Positions 54,399 to 61,995 of a DNA stretch of 64,000 nucleotides are shown here, one piece after another. The stretch is taken from assembly GCF_026000115.1 (NCBI RefSeq), contig NZ_AP026867.1:1829501-1893500 (forward strand), given 5' to 3'. Under the pieces are notes generated by a model. That model saw only the letters and a list, made by a program, of their open reading frames with translations, ran no database searches and was not told the origin of the DNA. Made by a program: the position numbers and the translations under genes. Each line of letters begins with the position of its first letter. The stretch's first letter is position 1. This DNA comes from Aureispira anguillae (GTDB taxonomy: Bacteria; Bacteroidota; Bacteroidia; Chitinophagales; Saprospiraceae).

Positions 54399-54821
54399 TT
54401 ACTTCTCTTCTAAGCTTTTTTCTAAAAAAGCAATGAGCTTATCTTTGTCTTTTAGCCGCCCTTCCCTGTCTTTTAGCCATTCCTCCTTGTCTTTTAGTCG
54501 TTCCTCTTTATCTTCTAATGATTTTTCTAAAAACTCAATTTTATTCTTTAGTTGTTCAATTTCTGTAGAAATTATACTATTACTAGGTTCACTCTGAGAT
54601 TTTGAAATTAACATTTCTCCTTGACCGTTTAAAATCCAGTCAAAACTAATATCGGGACTATGTTTTTTAATAGCCTTAACCATTCTCATTGATAGGTTAT
54701 TACTACCATTTAGGTAACTTGTATAACTTTGAGGAGTAGTGTAGCCTAGGACTTTAGCAAAACTTGTCTTGTTTAGATTTAGATAAAATCTAATCTTTTC
54801 AATTCGTTCTCTCTCAGACAT
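54399..54821 (-). CDS. Xre-type regulator with coiled-coil tail
   Basis: 140 residues. The helix-turn-helix (about 10-60: IRFYLNLNKTSFAKVLGYTTPQSYTSYLNGSNNLSMRMVKAIKK) is followed by WILNGQGEM, as in phage-type repressors. From about 85 the protein is a pure heptad coiled coil (EQLKNKIEFLEKSLEDKEE) made of near-identical units encoded by a 21-bp DNA repeat. It is divergent from the backbone genes that start at 55442 and is separated from the restriction genes by a terminator, so it more likely controls the element than the nuclease. Confidence 0.82.
   Translation of the reverse strand: MSERERIEKIRFYLNLNKTSFAKVLGYTTPQSYTSYLNGSNNLSMRMVKAIKKHSPDISFDWILNGQGEMLISKSQSEPSNSIISTEIEQLKNKIEFLEKSLEDKEERLKDKEEWLKDREGRLKDKDKLIAFLEKSLEEK
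54447..54530. repeat. 21-bp tandem repeat encoding coiled-coil heptads
   Basis: Four units, 54447-54467, 54468-54488, 54489-54509 and a diverged 54510-54530. The first three begin GTCTTTTAG. Each unit encodes seven residues (one heptad), so gain or loss keeps the frame and changes coil length. Confidence 0.8.
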
Positions 54822-55033
54822 TTATCTTATTTCAGTTAAAAACCAAATAAAAAATTGACTCGAAAAGGTCTTTTAATTTTGTTTTTCCCAATTTTTTAAT
54901 CTAGCTTTGTTATATCAAAGGGGAATAGGTTATGAAGTTAAAACCCCTTTAACAAGAAAAATATTAACAATAAAAACAGCCCGACAATAACAAATAGAGC
55001 AGCAAATCAACAAGACATATTAAATTAAATAAC

Positions 55034-55092
55034 ATGTAGACAAATGTAGACCATGTAGACCAATGTAGACGGGCATGTAAACAAATGTAGAC
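55034..55092. repeat. Iteron cluster, six copies of ATGTAGAC
   Basis: ATGTAGAC begins at 55034, 55044, 55053, 55063, 55075 (variant ATGTAAAC) and 55085. Spacing is 9-12 bp, about one helical turn, so all copies face the same side of DNA. This is typical of iterons in plasmid origins or of tandem operators. Confidence 0.75.
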
Positions 55093-55285
55093 AAAATGTT
55101 AAGAAAAGGCAAAGGAAAAGAAACAAAATTCAATCAGGGAATGGGGATTGAATAGGCTTGGTCGTGCCATGTGGCATTGTTTATTTCTATGGGGATAGAA
55201 ACAGCAACTAGGGGGCGACCTCTGGCGATCAACTGTTAAGTGCAGGCACATCAAAAGGGTGTGCTGGTCAAATTTTGAGTGTTTC

Positions 55286-55353
55286 TCTAGGATCTAGTTC
55301 CTTAGCAGGAAGGACATTGCTAAAATGAGAGGGTTCGACTCCCTTTACTAGAG
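55286..55353 (+). other. tRNA-like leader element 1
   Basis: TCTAGGA (55286-55292) pairs with TACTAGA (55346-55352) with one mismatch. A D-arm-like hairpin GTTC/GGAC (55297-55315) has GG in its loop. A T-arm GAGGG-TTCGACT-CCCTT (55329-55345) matches the tRNA TTCRANN loop. Only 13 bases remain where an anticodon arm and variable loop should be, so it is not a normal tRNA. It lies about 88 bp upstream of the gene at 55442. Confidence 0.55.
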
Positions 55354-55441
55354 CAAACCAATTACAAATAAACAACGGTATACAGCGACTTACTATGCTA
55401 AGTGGTGAGGCGAAGCTATGCCCCAAATCAAGTAAATTAAT

Positions 55442-55735
55442 ATGAATACAGAGACAGACAACAACAGTAGTGCTGAGTCAGATGCTCAAGCGGCTAATTT
55501 TCATGAGCATGTAAAAAATACCTTGTCGGTATCGGCTTATAAGAATTTGCCAAAGGCTTTGGGCTATGGTAGACGAAAAACAACGATGTTATTATTAGAT
55601 CCCAGTAAAATGGAACTAGAAACCATGGAGAAAATGGCGGAGTTCTTAGGGGGCAATCTGCGTACGATGATTGACCGTTATCAAATGGGGTATGATGTAT
55701 TGAGCATCAGAGCATATAAAAAATTAATGAGCTAA
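55442..55735 (+). CDS. Small putative DNA-binding protein, backbone gene
   Basis: 97 residues. The first 20 are disordered (TETDNNSSAESDAQ). The middle (KNTLSVSAYKNLPKALGYGRRKTTMLLLDPSKMELETMEKMAEFLG) reads like a helix-turn-helix of the Xre kind. Not recognised further. First in a plus-strand run with the next gene, 18 bp away. Confidence 0.6.
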   Translation: MNTETDNNSSAESDAQAANFHEHVKNTLSVSAYKNLPKALGYGRRKTTMLLLDPSKMELETMEKMAEFLGGNLRTMIDRYQMGYDVLSIRAYKKLMS

Positions 55736-55753
55736 ACTAAAAAAAGTAGGCGC

Positions 55754-56065
55754 ATGGATGAAACACTTAAGGCCCATTTGATGGACCTGATAGATCGACA
55801 AAATGAAATAATAATTCAGCAGGGAGCGAAACTGGATGCATTAGAAGAGGAGATCGAAAAAGGAGAGATCTATAAAAATAATTTTGTAACCACAAGGGAG
55901 GTGTCCCGAATTTTAGGATTAAAGCCAAGAACAATAAGGAAGTACAACTATGACGGGCTTTTGACAGGAAAGAAGCGAAAAAAAGAAGGAATGCTTTATT
56001 TCCCGTTAAAACAGGTCATGGAATACCGAAGGGAAAACTTCAAACATTGGGCTTTTTTTGAATGA
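55754..56065 (+). CDS. Helix-turn-helix (excisionase/MerR-like) protein
   Basis: 103 residues. A coiled N-terminus (about 10-35) is followed by a winged helix (FVTTREVSRILGLKPRTIRKYNYDGLLTGKKRKKEGMLYFPLKQVMEYRR), the pattern of the Bacteroidota mobile-element HTH family, often linked to excision or rep-gene regulation. Confidence 0.8.
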   Translation: MDETLKAHLMDLIDRQNEIIIQQGAKLDALEEEIEKGEIYKNNFVTTREVSRILGLKPRTIRKYNYDGLLTGKKRKKEGMLYFPLKQVMEYRRENFKHWAFFE

Positions 56066-56083
56066 TTAAAATTAAAAAAGACT

Positions 56084-56332
56084 ATGAACAGAATAACAAA
56101 ACGGCTCTTCTTTGGAGGAACGCTCTTGCTGGTCGTCACTTTTATACTGAGCTATGAAGTTAGCGCTTCGTTTACCAATAGCATCAAGGAAGAAGTGCGA
56201 GCGGTCAGGGTAGAAATTCAAACGATCAAGGCTCAAAACAAAGCCATCAAAGCAGAACTCAAAGCGATTGACCAGAGAATATTTAATCGCAGAATTTCAA
56301 ATCGTATAGCGCAGCGTTTCCCACCTCAATAA
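56084..56332 (+). CDS. Small membrane-anchored coiled-coil protein
   Basis: 82 residues. One membrane helix (about 8-28: LFFGGTLLLVVTFILSYEV) is followed by a coiled coil (about 35-65: EEVRAVRVEIQTIKAQNKAIKAELKAIDQRI). Function unknown. It is 18 bp after the helix-turn-helix gene. Confidence 0.68.
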   Translation: MNRITKRLFFGGTLLLVVTFILSYEVSASFTNSIKEEVRAVRVEIQTIKAQNKAIKAELKAIDQRIFNRRISNRIAQRFPPQ

Positions 56333-56367
56333 TCATCTTTTAAAATCATAAAACAAAATGCTAGACA

Positions 56368-56598
56368 ATGGATAAATCCATAAAAATAGTAGAAGGCACG
56401 ATTAATATAGAAGCTTATATAGCCTGCCCACATTGTGATACTTATATCGATCTATTTGAAATAGACCGCTTAAACGATGATATGCAATTGAGTAAGGTTA
56501 TCGCTAATGAAGATAACGAAGAGCAAGACAATTACAAAGAAATGATTACTTGCCCAGACTGTTATAAAAAGATTCAGATAGAAGGCTTGGCTTACTAA
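56368..56598 (+). CDS. Small zinc-ribbon-like protein
   Basis: 76 residues with two CxxC pairs (ACPHCDTYIDL near 18-28 and TCPDCYKKIQI near 60-70), 41-42 residues apart, enough for a zinc ribbon. Acidic middle (NEDNEEQDNYKE). Function unknown. Confidence 0.68.
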   Translation: MDKSIKIVEGTINIEAYIACPHCDTYIDLFEIDRLNDDMQLSKVIANEDNEEQDNYKEMITCPDCYKKIQIEGLAY

Positions 56599-56654
56599 GC
56601 AAAATATCAAAACTAAATAGTTAAATCACCTTTTAAAACGATCATAAAACAAAA

Positions 56655-57440
56655 ATGGAACAATACGAATTTTATATCCTTGTGGTCATCAATACGCCCA
56701 AAGAAGAAAACGCTTTGTGTTTTGCAACAGAAGCCGAAGTTAATGGGGTATTACCTGCGGATACGGATCTAAACAAAGCTTATGTCACCAAGGATTATTA
56801 CGACAACGACAAAGAGCTAATCTACCTTAAAAGATCAGCAGTAGACGCTTTAGCGATTGGTGTGGAAGGAGGCAGAAAGATCGTGCCCAACAATAAGGAA
56901 AACCGCAAGGAATTGGGCTTGAAGTACAAAAAAGGCTTCCTAAAAAAGAGAAAAGTAAAAGAGCCTAAAGAAGCCGCAACTCAAAAGCCACGCTTTGCAG
57001 AATGGCTGGAGGTGTTAAAGATGGGGTTGAATTTATTGTTGACCATGAAGGAAGAAAGTAAGGCAAAAAAGCCAAGCTCCTCCGCTGCTCCCTCTAGGAA
57101 TTTAACCGTTTTAGCACAGAAAATTCATGCCCTAAATCAAGTCAAGGGATTTTGGAACAAAGAGCGCAATATCGGGGAACTGTTAATGGGAGTTACCGCA
57201 GAGCTGAGCGGAGCCATGGAGGCTTACCAAGAAAGTACGCCTGCCAATTGGGATTTGTACGATGCAGGTATTTATAGCCCCAAAGAAGCTTTTGAACACT
57301 ACATTCAACATACCTTCGAGGATAAAATTGCTGGTGCCATTATTCGGCTCTTAGATTTAGCGGCAGGAATGAACATAGATATTGAGCGCCATGTTCGGGT
57401 TAAGTTGGCTTACCATTATCTGAAAGAAAATAAAGATTAG
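56655..57440 (+). CDS. Unknown backbone protein
   Basis: 261 residues. The N-terminal 100 residues form a compact domain (EQYEFYILVVINTPKEENALCFATEAEVNG), then a basic linker (GFLKKRKVKEPKEAATQKPRF) and a helical C-terminus (about 150-261) ending LDLAAGMNIDIERHVRVKLAYHYLKENKD. The last part resembles nucleotide pyrophosphohydrolase (MazG)-like helices, EKIAGAIIRLLDLA being suggestive, but without the ExxE motifs I can confirm. The stop codon overlaps the possible acceptor arm of leader element 2. Confidence 0.55.
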   Translation: MEQYEFYILVVINTPKEENALCFATEAEVNGVLPADTDLNKAYVTKDYYDNDKELIYLKRSAVDALAIGVEGGRKIVPNNKENRKELGLKYKKGFLKKRKVKEPKEAATQKPRFAEWLEVLKMGLNLLLTMKEESKAKKPSSSAAPSRNLTVLAQKIHALNQVKGFWNKERNIGELLMGVTAELSGAMEAYQESTPANWDLYDAGIYSPKEAFEHYIQHTFEDKIAGAIIRLLDLAAGMNIDIERHVRVKLAYHYLKENKD

Positions 57441-57626
57441 GGGTTTATAATTGTGAAGAGCTGTGTTTTGCTTTGGCAGAATGCAGCTCCATTTTAAAAC
57501 GAACTGGATTGGATGCAAAAAGGGTTCGATTCCCTTTCTAGTCACGAGGAAGCAAACAGTTGTTTGCAAGTTACGGCGACTATATGCCGATTTAAAAAAG
57601 AGGGGTTTGGGAGCAACCCCCTCTTT
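57435..57626 (+). other. tRNA-like leader element 2 and structured leader of the replication gene
   Basis: A perfect T-arm AAGGG-TTCGATT-CCCTT (57520-57536) is followed by TCTAGTC (57537-57543), which can pair with GATTAGG at 57435-57441 with two wobbles. Between them is a strong GAGCTG / CAGCTC stem. Downstream are GCAAACA/TGTTTGC (57552-57567), CGGC/GCCG near 57574-57589, and a terminator-like stem AAAGAGGGGTT / AACCCCCTCTTT (57597-57626). The gene at 57671 follows. Confidence 0.55.
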
Positions 57627-57670
57627 AACATACTATCTAATCTATAAAAACACACAAGGTTTACAATAAA

Positions 57671-59206
57671 ATGCAAACTCAATCTAACATACACCCTGAG
57701 GTTAAAAATAGTTCCCTGAGTCCTAGCTTTTATGAAATGATTGATAAAAAGGCGACTCAGAAGGCAGGAAAAGATATGATGGCGGCTTATCAAGCCAAGC
57801 GCAAAAAGGCAGGAAAACGGGGCGGTGTAACGCCGTATACCTTTGATCTGTTTCATGCGATCATTCGCAGCGTTGCCCCTACCATGGAGAATTTAAAGAA
57901 GCATCAAGATGGTTTGTACGAGGAATGTCGTATGCATGGAGAGTATTGCTGTTTTACGACCATTCCTAGCCTGATCACGCTCTTAAATGACACAGCGAAG
58001 CATCGAGTACTATCACCCAATAAAAAGACCGTCTACAACCAAATTAAGAAGCTCATGGACATTGGCATCATTACCGAAAAGGTCAACCATGTACATACAG
58101 GTCTAAGAAATCCTTATCCAGACGAACAAAGCCCCAAGGGACGAGGAAAAATCCAACTGTGGATAAGCCCTCAGGTCTTGTGTATAAAGCCCTGTTACGA
58201 GGGTTCTGGGGCTTCTGATACCCCCTCTTTTTTTGACGTTAAAGGGGAAACTTTACCGCAGTACGAACAAAGTTCTTTACTATATAAAGATAAAGAACTA
58301 GAATCAATCATTAATAGTCCTTTGGTTGTGGATAAAGCGGCTTTGGCTGTCGCCAAGCTTAAACCATCCAATATTCAAGATGGAGGACAAGGAAGCAAGT
58401 TTACCTCCTCCAATTCTCCAACTATTGCGGTGCTTAATGCTCAGAAATCGGGTGAAGGACAAGGAAGCAAGTCTATTTCCTCTGATTCTCCAAAGATTAC
58501 GCCCCGAAAAGCGTCTAAAAAGGAGCATGTTTGCGCAAAATTATGGGATTTGATGCGTTACAACCTCTATCAAAACCAAGTGTACAACGAACAAACCAAC
58601 ACGGATTGCAAATTGATGCTTGGCGAGCTGTTGGATCTAGCAGCGCAGCATGTAACGGCTTATCGACAAGCTAAAATCCAGTCGTTCCGTGAAAATCCTG
58701 CTTATTTGGCCAGCAGGCAACAAACTAAGTTGCTTAAGAACTTTGCAGCAGGACTCCCCCATGAGGAGCGCTCTGCCATTGAGATCGTTTCTCATGCCAT
58801 CATCAAACAACAAAAACACGCCGACAAATACGGCTATCCACTGTATTATCCAGTCGATTATCTCAGCTCAACGGCTGCGGTCAAGGCTCTGAATTATTCC
58901 ATGGACGATTGGGATCGAATACAAGCCAATTATTTTGATAAAAACAAAACGGCTAAAGCCTATTTCCAGCAAGTGCAATGGATCAACAAGCGTTACAGCA
59001 ATGCCATTGAGCAAATGGAGCAGGAAGGTGCAAAGGTAGTCTACAAAGACATTGCTCAGCATTACAACCACTGGTATCAAAGCTTGAAAGATAATCCTTA
59101 TTTGAACGAAGATAAAATGAAAGCCTTAGGCGATTTATTCATACAAAAATTTAAACCACTGCTCAACGATGAACATCTCCAACGCCAAAGAAATGGCAAC
59201 TACTAA
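57671..59206 (+). CDS. Probable replication initiator or primase-like protein of the element
   Basis: 511 residues. A basic N-terminus is followed by a winged-helix-like region (about 60-145: TPYTFDLFHAIIRSVAP, then NKKTVYNQIKKLMDIGIITEKVN). A low-complexity middle (about 230-285) carries two related segments with GQGSK, encoded by a DNA direct repeat (58388-58403 and 58457-58472 share GGACAAGGAAGCAAGT). The C-terminal part (about 290-511) is helical. The domain order fits mobile-element replication initiators, but no catalytic motif is visible. It follows the structured leader directly. Confidence 0.6.
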   Translation: MQTQSNIHPEVKNSSLSPSFYEMIDKKATQKAGKDMMAAYQAKRKKAGKRGGVTPYTFDLFHAIIRSVAPTMENLKKHQDGLYEECRMHGEYCCFTTIPSLITLLNDTAKHRVLSPNKKTVYNQIKKLMDIGIITEKVNHVHTGLRNPYPDEQSPKGRGKIQLWISPQVLCIKPCYEGSGASDTPSFFDVKGETLPQYEQSSLLYKDKELESIINSPLVVDKAALAVAKLKPSNIQDGGQGSKFTSSNSPTIAVLNAQKSGEGQGSKSISSDSPKITPRKASKKEHVCAKLWDLMRYNLYQNQVYNEQTNTDCKLMLGELLDLAAQHVTAYRQAKIQSFRENPAYLASRQQTKLLKNFAAGLPHEERSAIEIVSHAIIKQQKHADKYGYPLYYPVDYLSSTAAVKALNYSMDDWDRIQANYFDKNKTAKAYFQQVQWINKRYSNAIEQMEQEGAKVVYKDIAQHYNHWYQSLKDNPYLNEDKMKALGDLFIQKFKPLLNDEHLQRQRNGNY

Positions 59207-59645
59207 AAAGAGAAAATACAAAGCGCCCTCGGTTGCTTATTTGCAGATAAAATTTAAAAACAACAGCAAGCCCAATGGTTTTAAAATAAGCGACTTTGGC
59301 AAGGATTTAAAGAAGATTGAACGGTATTTGGCAAGCGTAGAAGGAAAATGGTCTTGGGCGATTTTACGGCAAGTTAAAACAGGGAATATTTATCATTATT
59401 ACCACCCCAAAACAGGGCTACAGCGATTGGATCTAAAGGACTACAAAAAACAGCTTACTTCCTACTCCTTGTACATCATTCCTACCCAACAATACAAAAA
59501 CCGCCATGGCAGCCAAAAGGGCATCAGTAAACGGGTTTATGATCTTAATGAGGTGACAAAATACTGGAATAAAGATGTTTTACGGATTGATATTTACCAG
59601 GAGAAAAAATTGATTAACCGCTACCAAGGAAGATTTTTGATGTAA
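59169..59645 (+). CDS. Unknown basic backbone protein
   Basis: 158 residues. It overlaps the replication gene by 38 bp if it starts at 59169; ATG 59193 is equally possible. Basic N-terminus (TTKKRKYKAP) and aromatic-rich body (GNIYHYYHPKTGLQRLDLKDYKKQL). Not recognised. The stop codon and the next start overlap (TAATG at 59643-59647), so translation is coupled. Confidence 0.65.
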   Translation: MNISNAKEMATTKKRKYKAPSVAYLQIKFKNNSKPNGFKISDFGKDLKKIERYLASVEGKWSWAILRQVKTGNIYHYYHPKTGLQRLDLKDYKKQLTSYSLYIIPTQQYKNRHGSQKGISKRVYDLNEVTKYWNKDVLRIDIYQEKKLINRYQGRFLM

Positions 59646-60052
59646 TGGATTATTATCGACAACATTCCATCCTAATTCAAGATAAGATCCCCTTACAATT
59701 ACAGCGCTCCCATTGGCATAAATTCCATTACTGGTTAGGTCAATATCTAATTGAAACCAAAGCGCAAAGCACGATTGAAAAATTAATACAAGCTACGCTC
59801 TTACAAGCGTTCATCAAAATTTCAAAGCTGATTCAACGCCTAGAACGAAGTGGCAAACCGATGAAAAGCAAAATAAGCCTACAACTTAGCCCCTCTGAAA
59901 AATACGGTTTAGAGCACAGCATCCAAGCGGTAGCCGAAGAAGTAGACAACGATTTTTTTGAACCCTTTTATTTAGCCTATTTACAACCCATTTTAGACCA
60001 ATTTCACCAACACGACATCAATCAACCCAATCAAGGATTGAGCTTATTATAA
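59645..60052 (+). CDS. Unknown helical backbone protein
   Basis: 135 residues, all helical by pattern (IEKLIQATLLQAFIKISKLIQRLERSGKPM). Start ATG 59645 is fixed by the TAATG overlap. No family known. Followed 22 bp later by a membrane protein gene. Confidence 0.62.
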   Translation: MDYYRQHSILIQDKIPLQLQRSHWHKFHYWLGQYLIETKAQSTIEKLIQATLLQAFIKISKLIQRLERSGKPMKSKISLQLSPSEKYGLEHSIQAVAEEVDNDFFEPFYLAYLQPILDQFHQHDINQPNQGLSLL

Positions 60053-60074
60053 CCGCATTTAAAAGACAATAGAA

Positions 60075-60344
60075 ATGACCAACAAACAATTTATAAAGAT
60101 GGGCCATTCGGCATTCCTCATCTGGATCATAACGCTCTTAGGCATCTATTTAATTTACCAGTATGGAATAATTGTAATTTTTTGCTTGGGGCTGCTTTTT
60201 TGCTGCCTTTGGGGGCTGCTCTATTCCTTTGTAACAGTGACTTATTTTATCAATTTCCTACATTTTAAAAACTGGGTAGAATCAACGCCCTTAGACATTT
60301 ATTTACTACTTGACAATAAAGAATCTGACTCCAAACACGATTAA
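60075..60344 (+). CDS. Small membrane protein
   Basis: 89 residues with two hydrophobic helices (about 12-30 and 33-57: AFLIWIITLLGIYLIYQYGIIVIFCLGLLFCCLWGLL). Function unknown. The next gene begins directly after it, at 60346. Confidence 0.65.
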   Translation: MTNKQFIKMGHSAFLIWIITLLGIYLIYQYGIIVIFCLGLLFCCLWGLLYSFVTVTYFINFLHFKNWVESTPLDIYLLLDNKESDSKHD

Positions 60345-60345
60345 A

Positions 60346-60645
60346 ATGTACTACAAAAAACAAATTAACACCTTAGAAGAAGCAGAACAACTCGCACTCT
60401 TTTTAAAAATGTCTATTCGACAATTGCTAAGAAAAAAGAGGATGTACGATGGTTTATTAGCTAAAAGGATCAGAAGGAAAACTGGATGGGCAGCAGTTTG
60501 GCCAGTTGGTTTAAACCGAATTAAGCTACTAAACGATCCTCGATGTAAATCCATTCTGCTAAACCTATTTTGTTTAAAGGAAGCCATTCGAATCAAACGC
60601 TTTATCCAAAAATTAAACAAGATTAGAAGCGCATTTACCAATTAA
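60346..60645 (+). CDS. Small basic helical protein
   Basis: 99 residues from the ATG at 60346; an in-frame TTG at 60310 would overlap the membrane protein gene. Basic C-terminus (FCLKEAIRIKRFIQKLNKIRSAFTN). One part (TLEEAEQLALFLKMSIRQLLRKKRMYDGL) is reminiscent of small helix-turn-helix proteins. Not recognised. A stem at 60650-60680 follows. Confidence 0.58.
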   Translation: MYYKKQINTLEEAEQLALFLKMSIRQLLRKKRMYDGLLAKRIRRKTGWAAVWPVGLNRIKLLNDPRCKSILLNLFCLKEAIRIKRFIQKLNKIRSAFTN

Positions 60646-60649
60646 AAAA

Positions 60650-60680
60650 AGGAGCTGCTTAGGGATAATAAGCCGCTCCT
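60650..60680 (+). terminator. Hairpin between backbone genes
   Basis: Stem AGGAGCTGCTTA (60650-60661) against TAAGCCGCTCCT (60669-60680), one mismatch, 7-base loop. No T-tract follows, so it may be a processing or attenuation hairpin. Confidence 0.5.
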
Positions 60681-60706
60681 ATTCAAAAGAATTAAAAGAC
60701 AAAGAT

Positions 60707-61846
60707 ATGACAACTTTCACAAAAAATCCCTACGCAGAAATGCGAAAAAAGATCAACCGCATTGTATTTCGGGATAGACTAGACAAAACCTTAGACGGAA
60801 AATTTAAACACAAGCGTTTTTCTGAGCGGTTTGCCTTGGCAAATACCGCCTTTATCGGCATGAGCGGCATTGCTCAACTCGCAAGCATGGGAACTGCTTT
60901 TGTGATGCTCTCCTACTTATTTGAAAGCTCGCCAATGCTAATTCGGGTAATCTTTTCCGCTGCTTTGGTTAGCATGATTGAAGTGGTTAAACGAGAAGCC
61001 ACCAACGATGTAATGAAGAGTTTAAACCAATACAAAGAGGTTGAAAAATTCCCTACCTTTTTAGCCTTGTTGATGGTGGGCACCAGCATTTACATTTCCA
61101 TTGAAGGTGCCAAGATCTTACCCAGTCTTTTTATTGCTGATGCCATGGAGCTGTTCCCTGAAGAAAAAGAAGCAGAAGCAGTCAAGGCAACCTACGATAC
61201 GAAAATTGAAACCTTGACCAAAGAACGAGAAAATTATATCCAAACTCGCTTGTATCATGGTAGAATTCGCACCGAAGATTCCGAAGAGGTGATGCGCATT
61301 AATGAAAGGATTGCGCTTACAGAACATAAAAAAGATTCTGCGCTTCAAGTATTAGACAAAAAAAATGAAGCAGCTCAAACAGCTACCCTATTGCAAAATA
61401 AAGCGGCAAAAGCGGCGGTTGAAAAAGAGCGAATGGAGTTAGGAGAACAGCTCGTTATTGCAGCCATTGGTTTTGAGGTTTTGTTTCTCTTTTCGCTCTG
61501 CTTTTCTTGGTGGTATTATACCGAATGTGAAAAGGAAAGACAAAAGGCGAAGGAGAACAGCTCCCCTTCTAGTGATCCTGAAAATATGCCGAAAGTGGAC
61601 AAGGAAATTCCTGCTGAAGAAGCGAAGGTTTTAGAGGTGGAAACGATTGGTGTTAGAGCAACCAAGAAAGTTAGTTTTAAGGATTACGAGCAGGAAGAAA
61701 ACTTGACCGAAACCGAAAAGGTTAAGAAGGATTATACTCGAATTTGTCCTGAATGTAATACGCCTTTTATTCATAAAAACCACAATCATACTTTTTGTAA
61801 TCGGGAATGTTATTTGGCTGCTAGGAAAAAAAATAAAATCAAATAA
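60707..61846 (+). CDS. Membrane protein with C-terminal zinc-finger-like motif
   Basis: 379 residues. Membrane helices lie near 47-70, 77-95, 115-135 and 250-272. A long charged coiled-coil loop (about 155-245: EAVKATYDTKIETLTKERENYIQTRL) lies between the third and fourth. The last 45 residues hold CPECNTPF and HTFCNRECY, a CxxC...CxxxC treble-clef-like motif, after an acidic tail. This is an unusual combination. Possible role in membrane attachment of plasmid or element DNA; not known. Confidence 0.68.
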   Translation: MTTFTKNPYAEMRKKINRIVFRDRLDKTLDGKFKHKRFSERFALANTAFIGMSGIAQLASMGTAFVMLSYLFESSPMLIRVIFSAALVSMIEVVKREATNDVMKSLNQYKEVEKFPTFLALLMVGTSIYISIEGAKILPSLFIADAMELFPEEKEAEAVKATYDTKIETLTKERENYIQTRLYHGRIRTEDSEEVMRINERIALTEHKKDSALQVLDKKNEAAQTATLLQNKAAKAAVEKERMELGEQLVIAAIGFEVLFLFSLCFSWWYYTECEKERQKAKENSSPSSDPENMPKVDKEIPAEEAKVLEVETIGVRATKKVSFKDYEQEENLTETEKVKKDYTRICPECNTPFIHKNHNHTFCNRECYLAARKKNKIK

Positions 61847-61865
61847 ACTGCCTTTTCACGCTCGA

Positions 61866-61968
61866 ACTTCCGCAGTAACACTCCGTTACTTCCGAAGTAA
61901 CAGCACACCTTCAAACACCGATATATAAAGGATTACTTCCGAAGTAACGCTTGTTACTTCGGAAGTAA
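61866..61968 (+). repeat. Palindromic repeat leader before the gene at 61996
   Basis: ACTTCCGAAGTAAC occurs at 61888-61901 and 61935-61948, with a variant ACTTCCGCAGTAAC at 61866-61879 and an inverted copy at 61953-61968. TTACTTCCGAAGTAAC (61933-61948) pairs perfectly over 16 bp with 61953-61968, loop GCTT. The gene starts 27 bp later. Confidence 0.8.
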
Positions 61969-61995
61969 AACAACAAAAAAAACAATTCTAAAATA

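Larger units (their letters stand above)
54822..55441. other. 620-bp control region between regulator and backbone genes
   Basis: No gene seen. It holds an iteron cluster (55034-55092), a small stem (GCACA / TGTGC near 55246-55266) and a tRNA-like structured segment (55286-55353) upstream of the backbone gene at 55442. It is the most likely site for a replication origin or main switch of the element. Confidence 0.65.

Noticed and set aside
55034-55092. CRISPR array
   Set aside because: Repeats are 8 bp with 1-4 bp between them; there are no spacers of CRISPR length and no cas genes.
57435-57543. Calling the second T-arm-like element a normal tRNA gene
   Set aside because: Total length would be 109 bases, the acceptor pairing needs two wobbles, and there is no clear 5-bp anticodon stem with a 7-base loop.
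57520-57543. Possible attR because it shares GGGTTCGATTCCC with tRNA-Leu
   Set aside because: The match is limited to the universally conserved T-arm; the adjoining acceptor-stem sequence (CGCTCCGGGTA) is absent.
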